Source of the DNA: Dactylis glomerata
Lineage: Eukaryota > Streptophyta > Magnoliopsida > Poales > Poaceae
Length of the DNA stretch: 64,000 bases
Direction: 5' to 3'
NCBI GenBank assembly: GCA_007115705.1
Contig: QXEO01002102.1
Span: 1,444,509 to 1,508,508, forward strand
Part shown: positions 9,559 through 21,061 of the stretch, piece by piece
Position numbering within the stretch: the stretch's first letter is position 1
Layout: the number at the start of each line of letters is the position of its first letter
Notes under the pieces: model-generated
What the model was told of the DNA's origin: nothing
The model's input: the letters and a program-made list of their open reading frames with translations, nothing else
Database searches by the model: none
Program-made: the position numbers and the translations under genes

Positions 9559-10500
9559 TGATGTGGGGTGGCCTTCAGACACCTCTGCCTCAAGACCGCC
9601 AAGTTCCCCACAAGGGCCAATGACAAGAGCTCGAGCTAAAGCCCTCCATGATAAGGTGAATTTGCTCCTAAACACTCTTGATCTTGAGCATACGGTGAAT
9701 GGTTCGCTACCTCATGGCAACATCATTTGTGCAGTCCGTTACGAACCATATGGAGAGATGACCAAGGACGAGGAACACGAAGAGGAAGCATGGAAACGCC
9801 GGAAGAAGAAGTCGGAGCAAGCAACAGACCGGCTAAAGCCGGCCCTGACACCGACTATAGCCGGCCACCGGCTTTAGCCGGCCCCAACACCGGATATAGC
9901 CAGCCAGATCGGCTAAAGCCGGACTTAACACCGGCTAAAGCCGGCCTGGCCGAGTCAACGCGCCTTTGGCCTAGAAGCCACCCTTGTAATCTTCCCTAAA
10001 TTACCAAGTTGCCCTCAGGACGTGGCTGCCTATTTATATGGCTCTCTCTTCCCCTTTCTAGCTTAGACAAGAATTAAGATAAAACATGGCTTCATGCCCT
10101 TTCCCTTAGGGAACTTGCTACTAGATCTCAAATCTAGAGTAAACCATCATCCCTCTTTGTTTGGGGTCTCTTCTATTTGGGGAATTCTACCTTGTAGTGG
10201 ATCTCTTGCATACTTTGTGTGTAATTCTATCCATTGATTTGGTCTCTTCCCCAAGTGGAATTCTACTCCTAGCAAATCAATCTCTCACAAGGAATTCTAC
10301 TCTTGGAGTCTCTTCCTTGCGATTCTATTGAGTTGGTGAATCGGGCCAACGAGGACAACCGGTGTGTATCTTGTGTGTGTGTGTTTGCCTTCGATTTGTT
10401 CATCGTGTTCATCGTGTTCTTCGTGTTCATCCTTGTTTCCCGCCACAAATCTCATGAATCCGTGAAGATCGGGCCACACCCAAGAGGTCACCCCTCATCA
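9559..10500 (+). repeat. 3' LTR of element B (942 bp)
   Basis: The ends are inverted repeats, TGATGTGGGG and CCCCTCATCA, matching at nine of ten positions. The first 300 bp encode the CRM-type C-terminal motif (GPMTRARAKAL, frame of 9563-9877), as known for CRM elements whose integrase tail runs into the LTR. A TATA box CTATTTATATGG is at 10030-10041. The next five bases (CAAGG) would be the right target duplication. That the following AGGTATC is a decayed primer site of a tandem copy cannot be excluded. Confidence 0.7.
9829..9944. repeat. Six near-palindromes CCGGCTWWAGCCGG in the U3 of element B
   Basis: Fourteen-base near-palindromes start at 9829, 9851, 9868, 9890, 9909 and 9931, that is every 17-22 bp. 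The central two bases vary (AA, TA, TT). They end about 85 bp upstream of the TATA box. Array, spacing and position look like clustered binding sites for a dimeric factor, but no factor can be named. Confidence 0.75.
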
Positions 10501-10665
10501 CAAGGTATCCTGAGAACAAGAAGAGAAGTTCATGTTCAAGATGAGCAAAAGAAGATGAGAGAGATTTGGAAGGCCCCTAGGATGAAAAATCTATCTAATT
10601 CGGTTTTCTTAGAAAGGTGTTCGTAATTTTAACTTCTTCTATTCTCATCTACTTCACGTTTAAAA

Positions 10666-10818
10666 ATGCTTTCTCATTCTTTAGAGATCTTATCCCATGA
10701 AGACTATCAAGAAGAGATTGATGCTCCATATATTATCCCTCGACTCTACAAGAAGCACTACATGGAAGCTATCGAAGAGCTTGGAGGAAGACTCAAGTAT
10801 AGACTACACGACACCTAA
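10666..10818 (+). other. 50-codon small ORF in the LARD-like internal region
   Basis: An ATG-initiated frame encodes 50 residues including EDYQEEIDAPYI and RLYKKHYMEAIEELGG, followed by TAA. The residues are charged and helical in character, and the neighbouring frames are closed. I recognise no family. It could be a remnant of gag or of a host transcript, or chance. Confidence 0.25.
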
Positions 10819-12102
10819 AGGACCCCAAAGATGAAAATAGTAGACTATACTACCTAGAAGACAACCAAGAAGCTTTAGTTCAGACCTCCATCTAATATCC
10901 TTATACGTAAGAACAACATCATAATATGTTATGATCATATCGAATTGTGATATGACCATACTAGTTTGTTTCTGGTTGAACCATGTTGCTTGATGTGATG
11001 AATGCTTGTTAGATATTGTTTGTAAGATGAATTGTCTTGACCTGTTGTGTATGGGTAGGCTTCTTCTTTAGACTTTTTCTATCTATTCTCATCTTCATTC
11101 AAACCCAAACAAGTGTTTTTCTTGACAAGCCTCCATGAAGACAACAACATTATCAGCTCCAGCTAAAGATGCTCAACATCAAGAAGAAGAAGCATAGAAC
11201 AAGAGATGGTAAAACTGAAGGATCTGCAAGCTAAGAGACTTTGCCATATGAGAGTTTACACAAACCACTAGCTAAGGATCGATGGATTTGTTTTCTAAAA
11301 AAAATTCTTAACAAGAATTGAAACATGGATTCAATATCCATAGAATCTTTTGTCAAAACTAGCAAGGTGACCAAGAGTTAGAATGCGAGATTCAATAAAC
11401 CATATATGAAGTAATGATTTGGGTGTAGGATGGATTGATCACCATTCGTACTACTCTTATTATTCGCTCTCATAATGTTGGCTTTGCGAATCTTGAGTGA
11501 CATACCTACAAGAGGGACGACGTTGTTAAGCCTAAACTGTAGGAGGATAGAATATTATACCCTCATTATAGGAAAGTGTTGCCAAACGTAGGAATACGGT
11601 GAGGATGAACCACAAGCTTACCGTTGAAGATGACTTACAATGGAAGATGACCCTCAGAGTTCAGATATATCCAACAGTGGTGTGCAAGAAGTTTCAATCC
11701 TAAGATGGAAGTCTATGAAGATCAAATAAGGGTAAGAAATGAAACTTTGAGAACATCTCAACTTGGTCTTCTGATTGACCCAAAGAGTGACTCTTCAGTG
11801 TCCAAAGTAGTTCAACAACTACCTTGATGGACAGAAGCTCTACAACGGAGGAAAGCTATACTCAAGCCACCTTGAGGAAGATTGGATGCTATAGTATGTG
11901 AATAGACACCCACCTATTGGAAATGAAGGTAGAAGCTACACATGGTTCAAAAGATGACCCAGTGTCAAGTCATATCCAAGATGTGCCTACTATGAACCCA
12001 ATACCTAGACTACCCACAAAAGTTTCTTTTAAGGGTGGTAGCCCACCTAGAATCCCAAACCCATCCTTCTTTCTAGCCTCTCCAAATCTCGGGACGAGAT
12101 TT

Positions 12103-12120
12103 CTTTTAAGGGTGGTAGTC
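12103..12120 (+). promoter_or_regulatory. Polypurine tract before LTR1
   Basis: CTTTTAAGGGTGGTAGTC abuts the LTR start TGTCACATCCC. The same core TTTTAAGGGTGGTAGTC abuts LTR2 on the minus strand at 24950-24967, which supports both boundaries. Confidence 0.65.
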
Positions 12121-12790
12121 TGTCACATCCCAAAATTTTTGAATGTGAAAATAAATAAAATAGGAACCATGGTTGTTTGTATTAATTGAAATTTCACAAG
12201 GAATTAAAACTTTTTGCTTTATTGGAAAAACCATTTCAAACCTTCTATTTTTCCTTGAAGAACTCATTTGAGAAAATAGAATTTCAAAACATTATTTTGT
12301 TTTTTATTCAAACCCATGCAAACTTGTTTGCAAAGGAAATACTTACAAAAAGGTTTTATATCAAATAAAGTTTGCTATGCCAAAGGGATATTTGAAAATA
12401 AATTTTAGAAACTATTTTTTTCATAAAGTTTATTCTCTGATCTAAAAAGGAATTATTTTGAAATCCCTAATTTTATTTGATCTTATGCAAATAAGCCCTT
12501 GGCTAAATCATAAAGCTTTTATTGGAAATTATTATTTTTATTTATGAAAACATGTTTCTTACTGTCTTAGGATGTTAAATTGAATTTTAGAAAATTTTAC
12601 AAATTGGTTTGAATTCATTTGAAGCCAAAATGCAAAAGTTATGAAAAGATAAAAAAGAAACAGAAAATAGAAAAGAGAAAATCGCAGAACAAAAAAAAAG
12701 TGAAAGAAGGCCGGGGCAACCATTCTGGCCCAACCTCACATGCGGCCCACGGCCCACCCGGGCTTTCTCACTGAAACGGTACGCCCCCTC

Positions 12791-15700
12791 TGTAACAACC
12801 CAAGTTTTTGGAAAATAGAAATAAATGGAATTTATCAAAATACCAAATTTTGGAGACAACAAAAAAACTTTTATTTTGAATACAAGATTAATTTCTTGTC
12901 TTTTAAAACTTGTGAATTTGAGCATTTGCTCCCATGCTTCAAATAAAAAGAGTATGAGAAAAGTTTTTTTTAAAAAAAACAAATCCTTTGAGCCCAAAGT
13001 TTTAAATAAAGATTTTTGTTAAATTAAAATAGTTTTCTAACTATTAAATTTGGTGTATGGTTACATGCTAAAACCATTTGGGTCAATGGCCAAACCAAAA
13101 TTTAGTCAAGCAATCACAAACAAATAGAAAAGAATCAAATACAATAAAGTGTGAAACAAAAATCAACTTGGAACTCTATTTAATATTCTACCAAAGTTTG
13201 AATTCAAATAAGAGGTCATTTCCCAACTCCATGTCATCTACAAGAAAACCAACACCTTTGGACCAAGATTAAAACTTTTTGCACTTCATATTGCATGTAT
13301 GCATCGAATTTCAATATAGGTCTTTTATGATTTCATGTGGGTTATTTTTGGTTGTGCACTGTTTAGATAAGCCACACCAAACTAGCATAAGCATTAGAGA
13401 AGAACCACAAGAACTAAAGGAACCAGAAGCAAGAGAAATAAAGAAAAAGAGAAGAAAAGATGATCTAGAAAAAGTTAACCACTACCCTACTTTGGACACT
13501 TAGAATAAGAAATCTGTAACTCAAGCCAAGGTGTGGTCAGTTAGTTGAGCTTGACCATCTCACATACTAACTCAACCAAGAAGTTTCCAGCAAAAACTCA
13601 AACCCTAACCTCTTTCAAAATCTGTCCAAAGTTTGAATCTGAAACAGAGACCATACTTCAAAATTGAAATAAGATTTTTGCAAAACCTCATATTTCTTCA
13701 TAACAAAAATATGTTTGGAGTCCTTATCCAACATCTTGACAACCCACGGTGGCAGATTTCAAAAATTCAAAATTTGAATTCTTTCGGGTATTTCAACAAA
13801 CACTTGGTGGGCAGAAAATCGGCAAAGGTGCAAGTTATTACCAGGACCAGTAGCCAGCCCCCTCTCTGTCCTTCCCACAGTGACCTAGCTCCCTCCTGGA
13901 CTCTCCTCTGTCGACCCCCTGTCCCCCCTGCCCAAACACCGGCCGTTAGACGTGGAGGTGAAGAAGAAGATCACACCGGACCCCTCCCATGTCCCCCTCT
14001 GAACCAGACCGTCCCGACCTCTCCCCTCGCGCCAGGACTCACCTGCAACCCTCCACAGTCCCCCGCCGAAAGCCCCGACCGCCGCGTCCCTTCTGTAGCC
14101 GACACCGGCCGTGCTCTGGCCGCCGATCCACTCGCCTCGTGCTCCCTCTCCCGACTATAAAAGGGCCTCCCTTCTTTCCTGAAAAGATGCACCTCACCTC
14201 CCTCTACCTCCTAGAAATCATCGCTTCGCTAGTTGCTCGCCGGTTTGAGCTCGCCGGAGTAGGCCGAGCTCCAGGACGCCAGCCGTTCCCAGCGAACCAC
14301 GCCGCCTCCCGCGCTTGTTCCCGCTGGAGGTGGACGAGAAGAGCTTCCTCTGCCGCCTGGACAACCTCGCCGCCGCCGCGACCCCCCCAGGTGAGCTCCC
14401 CATCGCCGCCCTCCTCCCAGTGATCCCTCTCGCTCACGTCCAGTAGCGCCAGGGAGAAGAAGCCCCCGATACCCCTTCGTTTTAAGTGGCCTGGTAGGCC
14501 GGCCCCGCCTGTCAGCAATTTTTTTCCCAGCGCCCCCCCGGGATCCCTAGCTGGGCCGGCCAGATTCGTCTCCCCGGCCCATATTGGTTCCAGTCCGTTT
14601 ACTTTTTTTTCTTTGACACATTTTTAGTATTTGTTTAATTGCTGCAACTTCGAATTCAAATTCTGAGAGATTTAGGAATCCAAATCTAGCAAATAAATAC
14701 TTTTTGGAAAGGTTAGAACATGCTCTATCCAGTGGTAGTGTTTTCAACCCATTTAGACTTATATTTCTAATTGGGTAAAAATAACAAACTTGCAGTTATG
14801 CAACCTTGCAAAATTCATAACAAATCAAATAAAATTCCTAAAAATATAAACCCAACTTTAGAAATTCACAATTAGTGATACCCATCTGCCTATACCATTA
14901 GATCTCATTTTTGAACCTTTTAAAGTAAATGCTATTTACCTATATGTTAAATAGGCATTTGCCATATAGGATTCTATTAAACTCAAATCTATAATCGAAA
15001 TTTTTATGGAACTCTTATTGTTAAACCATATTCCCAAATACCTATCTATAGGTATTGATCTTAGTCCATGTGAGCTTGTAGGAAGTATTTGGAAATTTAA
15101 TACTACATAGTAGTAATTAGAAACTCAAACTTGCACACCTATCTCAAAATATGGAAATGATATGAAACCAATTCGAATCAACCACATTTCTAAATCATAA
15201 TCTATAACCCCTAATACAAGTCAACTAGGATCTATAGACTCTACTTGTAGATTCAAATTTGATTACTAAATAGTTGCAAGCTAGAAAGGGCTTCAATAAA
15301 AGAAAAATACTCCAAATCCTATGAAGCCTCTTTAGTTGAACCATAATCTTGAATATATACTAGTAGTATATGAACTATGGTCAATAAGGACTTGCAGGAG
15401 ATATTTTCATAATCCAAAATAAATAAACCCTACTTAGATACAACAACTCAATAATCCCATCCATCGGAACTCAATGATCTTCGAAACCACTCTCCATAGA
15501 CTTCCTAGATCGTTTCTCTTACCCAAGTATCCTTATTATAGTGAGTATGTGTTGTTTGTGAATGGTGTGGTGATTGTATGCTTATTTGATTTTCGACGAT
15601 TAGACGACAACGAGAGTAAGGAGAATGGATCCCGAAGTCAACCAAGCAATGGTGATGGAGACTACCCAACCCGAGATGAAGATGAAAAAGCCTATGACTT

Positions 15701-17365
15701 TGCCAACCAAGGCAAGCCATCTTTTGATCATACCATTACCCAGTTTTATAATGCATATTTACTTGCTTTTACATGAAAGTGCATGCTAAAATAATTGTTA
15801 CCAAGTTGCAAATGAGTAGTGATGTCTTTCTTGACCAGTGCATCCAACTCTTTTTGTGGATGACATTAAGGGCATCAAACTTAGCCTACCTTTGAGAAAC
15901 CCTTTCCTTAGTGGATGCTAAGTAGAGCATCAAGCTAAGCCTATCCAATATACCTACCTAGATCCTTGTGCCCTCATGAGGATTATGCTTGAGCTGAAGG
16001 CATTCATGGAAAATGACTAGGTGGGAACCCCAATGAAGATCATGAAGATTTTGAAATAAAAACCTTGGAAAGGGGCAACCTTGCCCAAGGATGATTTTGA
16101 AATACAAACCTTGGAGATGGGCAACCTTACCCAAGGGTGACTTTGAAAACTATTTACAAAATGGTGACATGGTGAAGGTGACATGAAGGTTTGACAAAAA
16201 TGGTAAATGCGTGAAGTACCATACTGGACCAACTATACAGTGCGACCACATTACCCTGGTATGGGACGGGGCTTAGTGGAGTAGTTTGTTTCGCCTTAGT
16301 GTAGACCCTACAAATGTAAATGGAAGTCCGACCAGGGACTCCTTTTCCAGGGCACCCTTGGCTGTGGCCGAGTTTCGCCTTGTCCTCCTCTTCATAGGTG
16401 GTTGGGGTACAAGCCGAAGAGCCCTCATTGAAAATGGACTGCCGGGTGTAGGACCCTACCTCGGTTAGTGGCATTCTGGTGGGACAAGCGGCTGGGAACT
16501 TTGCACACTCCGGACAGCTTCTTGGACTCCGGTGTTGAGGGATACATCTCTAGGCGGTAGTGTTTATGCTAAGGCGGGCAGGTGAAACATTATGGTCGGC
16601 TGCTTGTCGTGGCATATGTCGTTATGCGGGGAAGTTTCCCACATGATGAGTAGTCGGATGGTGTGGGTAAAGTGTACAACCTCTGCAGAGTGTAAAACTA
16701 TTCGAATAGCCGCGTCCGCGGTCATGGACGGTTGGATTGGTTGTGCTTGGCCGTTATCAAGTTTTACTTTGAAAATGATTGAGAAAGGTGACTTGACAAT
16801 GAATTGTGATGACCATGAAGGTGACTTGGTGAACAAAAGAATTGACATTTGGGGGATTCCATCTAGGGATTTATAAAGAGCTAAATGTTTTCTTAGCATT
16901 TTAAATAAAAGATCTTTGAAAGGAAATTCTGCTTTATGCCAATGAACCTATAGCTTAGACCACTATATGAACTATGCATTCTCTATTCTTTTATTTATAA
17001 GATGGTTTGCGAGTGCATGCAATGTACTCATGGCTGTGTCCCTGGCTATTAACTTGGCCAGACTTGAAGGAGAAAAACCAAGAAGGAAGGAATCGTTGAC
17101 GACTTTGCGAATTAGGCTCGTTTCCTACTGTCGGCTCTGCCTGTGAGGTTGAAGCTTGATGATATGGACCCAAAGTGTTATTCCACTGCATATTGATGTA
17201 TTGTAAGGTTTGGTCTGTACGACCACCTATGTAATCCCTTTATTTACTATTAGTAGCTATGACTGTGATATCAACTACGTTATGTAAATCACAACAATGA
17301 TTCTGGGATTGTGATGGATTACATAACGGGCACTTCGAATTTGTTATAAATTCGGGGGTGTTACA
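12791..17365 (+). mobile_element. Nested 4,575-bp LTR-type insertion with target duplication CCCTC
   Basis: The unit starts TGTAACAACCC and ends GGGGTGTTACA, so its terminal seven bases are perfect inverted repeats (TGTAACA / TGTTACA). It is flanked by CCCTC at 12786-12790 and 17366-17370. Inside are a TATA box (CTATAAAAG, 14155-14163), a G/C-rich leader, a splice-donor-like CCAGGTGAGCTC (GT at 14391) and A/T-rich DNA, but no coding domain. No internal copy of the ends is visible, so a giant solo LTR of a large-LTR family is the simplest reading. Its tail shares a block (16665-16731) with LTR1 (19932-19998). Confidence 0.75.
14155..14163 (+). promoter_or_regulatory. TATA box of the nested large LTR
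   Basis: CTATAAAAG is followed about 235 bp downstream by the splice-donor-like CAGGTGAGC (GT at 14391). The same TATA, G/C-rich leader and donor order occurs in LTR1, LTR2 and LTR3. Confidence 0.55.
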
Positions 17366-17512
17366 CCCTCCCTCCTTTCACCGACAGGTGGGCCCCACCT
17401 ATTGGGTGTCTTCAACCTCCAGCCGCAAGCGCCGGAGGAGACAGCTGCGCCAGGAGGAATTTCCTCCTCTTCAATTCGGTTATTTCCCTGCCTTTTCGAC
17501 TCCCGAGCCTGC

Positions 17513-17522
17513 CTATATAAAG
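17513..17522 (+). promoter_or_regulatory. TATA box of LTR1
   Basis: CTATATAAAG lies 445 bp upstream of the donor-like CGGTGAGC (17957-17964) in the G/C-rich part of the LTR. Confidence 0.55.
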
Positions 17523-20500
17523 CCCTCGGTCTCCTCTCTTTTCTCCCACCCTCACTTTTCCCAAAACACCGCTAGGTCGCCAGATCCAAACTCGCTAAGA
17601 TCTCACCGGAGGAGAGCTTCGGGATGCCTTCGACCCGAGGATTTCCGTCACCCCCCACCCTCTAATCCCTTCTGTTCCACTCGTCTTGATTTCCGCATCT
17701 CTCTGACCCCTTTTCTTGATCTGCAGGAGCACCCGAGTGAGCGGGATACCTCGCCGGAGCTCCTCCGAAGCCGTACTGCTTTGGCCGAACACCGACACCA
17801 TCCAGGGAAAAGAACGAGGACGACGTCGCTACCATGCAGTTCCCCTCGTTGTGCGGAACATTGTCGGCTAATCCATCTTCATCGGGGACCTTCAGATGCT
17901 CGCCCACGTCCACCCCTGGGCCACCACTCCGCCGGCGACTCGCCGGAAAACAAACCCGGTGAGCTCTTCCCTCCCCTTTCTTCTGTAACCGTCAGATCTG
18001 GAATCTAAGGGTAGGATTAGATCACTTATTTGAAGCGGTACCCCCCAGATCTGGTGCGTCCATTCTGTTTTAATCCGATGGCCGAAATCCTTGATCCACC
18101 CGAAGGGGTACGGGCCAATCAGAATAGACCACGTGGCGAGCCCTCGTTTAAATAGAAAATCGAATTAGAAAATGAACAGATTTTTTGCTGAAACTTTGGA
18201 AAATCATATCTTCTGAACCATAGATCCAAAAATAGCAAATAATATGTCTATGGATTCCTAAAAATGTGTAGAACACTATTCTGGAATAAAATTTGACTTT
18301 TGAACTAGTTAAAAACATGCAAATTTAAATATGTGAATTTGCGTATTTTTGCTATAGTTCAAATTCTATAAATCCTTTTCAGATGATTCTTTTTGCAAAT
18401 GAATCATATTGTTATCCTCTATCTAGTAGAACTACTGCGCAAATTATTTGAACCAATTTTATCAAGTATTCAAATTCAAATGGAGATTTGAGTATTTTCT
18501 TCCTAGATTTAATTCTATAATTAATTTAGGCATAATTCCTTTTGCAAAATTGATTATCTTGATAATAGAAAGTCACCAGAACACTTCACACACCTTTTCC
18601 ACACTTTTCCAAGATCAAATCCACTAGTTCATCTTTTTGCAAGATATAGATGTGTTAATTGAGCACCTTGCAAAATATCAAATTCCTAAAATCCTATCAT
18701 GCACTTTGTGCTATTTTATTTTGTCCCACTAAACAAAAGTGTGAATTATACTAAGTGCTAATGACCACATAAAATTCACCATGACTTGGTAAAAATCTAC
18801 TCTTTATCTTTGCCCAAGTACAAACCCTCAAACTCCATCTCATCCAAAATTCTTCTAAGTGTTGGCTACTCCATCCAACAATGTGGCATAGAAGTTTCCC
18901 ATACCAAGACCATGGAGAAGATGTTGAAGAGAAGACAAGGAGCTGAAGTCAAAGAGGAAGATCAATAGAAGAGAAGTCAAGAAGACAAAAGTGATAAACC
19001 CCATGACTTAGGAATTATTTATCCAGCCTAAGTTATTTTGCTAAAGTGTTTAACTCTCCCTAAACAATCTAGAAAACCCCATCAATCCTAAGTCCTTGAC
19101 TTAGCCATTCTCTCCATCCATAACAAGCCAACTTCATGCCAAAGTTTTGTCCAAATATCCCTAAGACAAACCAAGACTAAACTAAAACCAATAAACACTT
19201 TTGTCTTGTTTGATTATGTTGCTTGGATGGTGTGTTTATTTTGTGTTATCTTCTATCTTATAGTTGTACGGAGAGCCACGTGTGTTGACTAAGAGAAGTA
19301 CAATCTTCAGAAAATTCTAAGGCAGGTGTCATCATCTTCTTGTCCTACTAAAGAATTGTCACTAGTAGCCTTCTTATAGATGATGCATGTGTAGGTGTTT
19401 TATAAATTTATGATTTTATGCTAAGTCTTTTGTCTAGCTTATGTCTAGCTTTTGCATCACCTATTAGAACTGCTGCTGCTATAGGTTGCCTTACACTTGT
19501 TGTGGGAAGGGATTATCACATGCTTTGGCTAAGTGTTGAAAACCATTGTTTTACAAAAACCAAAAAAAACAACTAAGTTAATGAAACACCTGGGTGGAAA
19601 GTGGTAAGAATGGATTTGTGTTGAGTGGTTCCCTGGGGTCATGTCATCGAACCTCTGAACCAGCAGGTGTATCTCACTTGTGGACGGCCACCCAGGAACA
19701 AAGAGATTGGAGACGTTTAATGTCGTGAAGCTTCCAGTGCAACCACGAGTCATATGGGCTCTGTCTTGACTAACTAAGTTGCGAGAACTCAGCCAGACGG
19801 ACAGAGGGTGGTATTTGGGAGCGCGTCCGAGTTGGTCTGAGGGATTGCCTCTGAAAGGTCTCGTTTTAGTCTTCACTAGGCCATTTGAGCAAAATGAGCA
19901 TCATGGCAAAAGAGGTTGACTGAGTCTTGTCGGAAAAGTGCACCACCTCTGCAGAGGGTTAAAAACTAAGTACTTAGCCGTGTCCCCGGTTATGGACAAT
20001 TTTGAGCGACATGATTTTGAAGATGTTCGAGGATCTCATCATGCCAACTTCTTAAAATTTAAAACTTGTGGGTTGAACTAGGAATATGGCAATTGGTGCA
20101 AGTGTCTATTGGCTAGCAGTTCCCGTGCCATTTCTATGTGCCAGTGTCTGCATGAATAGGTCACCCAAACCAAATTGTCCATATGTAGTAATTAAGGATT
20201 TTTGACATTTGATGTAGGTATCTATCGACCAGTGTCTCCCGTATGATAACTACGGCCTGTGGCTACAGGGGTAGATCACCCAAGTCAAGTTGTCCAGCTA
20301 AAAGTTTTGCTACAAGAAAATGATAGGATTAAATTGCTTAGTGCAAACAGGTCTGAAGCTCCACCCATCCAAATATTCATTTAAGTGTTAGGTTCCATTG
20401 GTGTCCACCAAACAATGACATCTTGCCAATACAATTCAAGAGTATTGACCCTTTGTGGCTACAATGTTTCATGTTGCAGGTTTGACGATAAGAAAGGTAC

Positions 20501-20765
20501 GACAGGGTTACGAGTCTATCCGCAGCATGTTCGCCTGTGGCATATGAAGAAGAAGGACTCCATGCTAGTTTTGATTTCGTTGTAAACTCTGAAAGCTCCA
20601 TGCTATGAGCATTGTAAGTTCTTTATGTAAATTTGCTGGATCATGCGATGTAATAAAATGACCTTTGTTTCTTGATATTACATCTCAAACTGTGTGTGCT
20701 AGCATTGATCCAGGGACTAGCACTGAAAAGCACAGGGATCGTCATCTTTAAAAGATGAGGTCACA

Positions 20766-21046
20766 ACATATCTCAAAGAAGTCGGCGACATCAAGTAGCA
20801 TCTCGCTAAAAAGGTAGGTTCCAAGTCTAGCAACAACTCTCTTATCATAGGGATTCATCTAAAATTTGGAAAAGAAAGGACAAGGTTAGAACAAGGCAAG
20901 AATTTACAAGTATGGAATGAAAGGAATATGATAAGTTCAAATATGAGATTAAACAAAAGAAAATGTAGTAAAAGGTTTTTAAAATAAACTTTTTAATTCC
21001 TATGGTTATCCATTCCTAGGTTCTCGATCCTACAGGCAACACTAGT
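20766..21046 (-). other. Short 5' internal fragment of the LTR2 element
   Basis: Read on the minus strand, this follows the primer-binding site of LTR2. After an A/T-rich leader an ATG at 20858 opens a 36-codon frame (MNPYDKRVVARLG) preceded by an acceptor-like TTTTAG. The frame runs to 20748, slightly into what I call LTR1, which is one reason the LTR1 end is uncertain. The rest of the internal region is missing. Confidence 0.4.
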
Positions 21047-21058
21047 GCTCTGATACCA
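21047..21058 (-). promoter_or_regulatory. Primer-binding site (initiator Met tRNA type) of the LTR2 element
   Basis: On the minus strand TGGTATCAGAGC begins three bases after the LTR2 end. This is the standard complement of the 3' end of initiator methionine tRNA used by many plant retrotransposons. Confidence 0.7.
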
Positions 21059-21061
21059 TTT

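Larger units (their letters stand above)
6734..10500 (+). mobile_element. Element B: CRM-clade chromovirus, 5' part missing
   Basis: The pol motifs match the CRM (centromeric retrotransposon) clade: GIEHRIDLIPG, YFDDILIYSKS, DISMDFVLGLPRT and TDGQTEVVNR. The typical C-terminal MTRARAKAL stretch is encoded by the LTR. Gag and protease are absent because A joins at 6733. The element ends with a 942-bp LTR. CRM elements concentrate at grass centromeres, but one decayed copy does not show that this window is centromeric. Confidence 0.8.
10501..12120 (+). other. Noncoding internal region of a large-LTR (LARD-like) element
   Basis: This 1.6-kb stretch lies between the LTR of element B and the PPT of LTR1. 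I see no gag, protease, RT or integrase motif in any frame. It fits the internal domain of a large retrotransposon derivative, cut on the left by B. One small ORF (10666-10818) lies near its left end. At 12103-12120 it ends in a polypurine tract joined directly to an LTR start, which fixes its orientation. Confidence 0.5.
12121..20765 (+). repeat. LTR1: large 3' LTR, about 4.07 kb without its insertion
   Basis: The LTR starts TGTCACATCCC after a polypurine tract. Its first 600 bp are A/T-rich and clearly related to LTR2 read on the minus strand, for example TTCCTTGAAGAACTC and CAAATTGGTTTGA in the same order. It is broken by the 12791-17365 insertion and resumes at 17371. It then has a G/C-rich leader with TATA (CTATATAAAG, 17513-17522) and a splice-donor-like CCGGTGAGCTC (GT at 17959). 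A long A/T-rich tail without genes follows. The right end is uncertain, between about 20735 and 20765; I chose GAGGTCACA. No protein is encoded, and long frames in the G/C-rich leader are compositional. Confidence 0.6.

Noticed and set aside
6734..10500. Evidence that the window is centromeric
   Set aside because: There is one broken CRM-clade copy and no centromeric satellite. CRM relatives also occur outside centromeres.
13633..14423. Long frames in the G/C-rich part of the nested LTR
   Set aside because: No domain is recognisable, they overlap the TATA box and leader, and composition explains them.
17358..18008. 216-codon Arg/Pro/Ser-rich frame at the resumed part of LTR1
   Set aside because: It starts inside the nested element and target duplication and crosses the TATA box, so it cannot be one ancestral gene.
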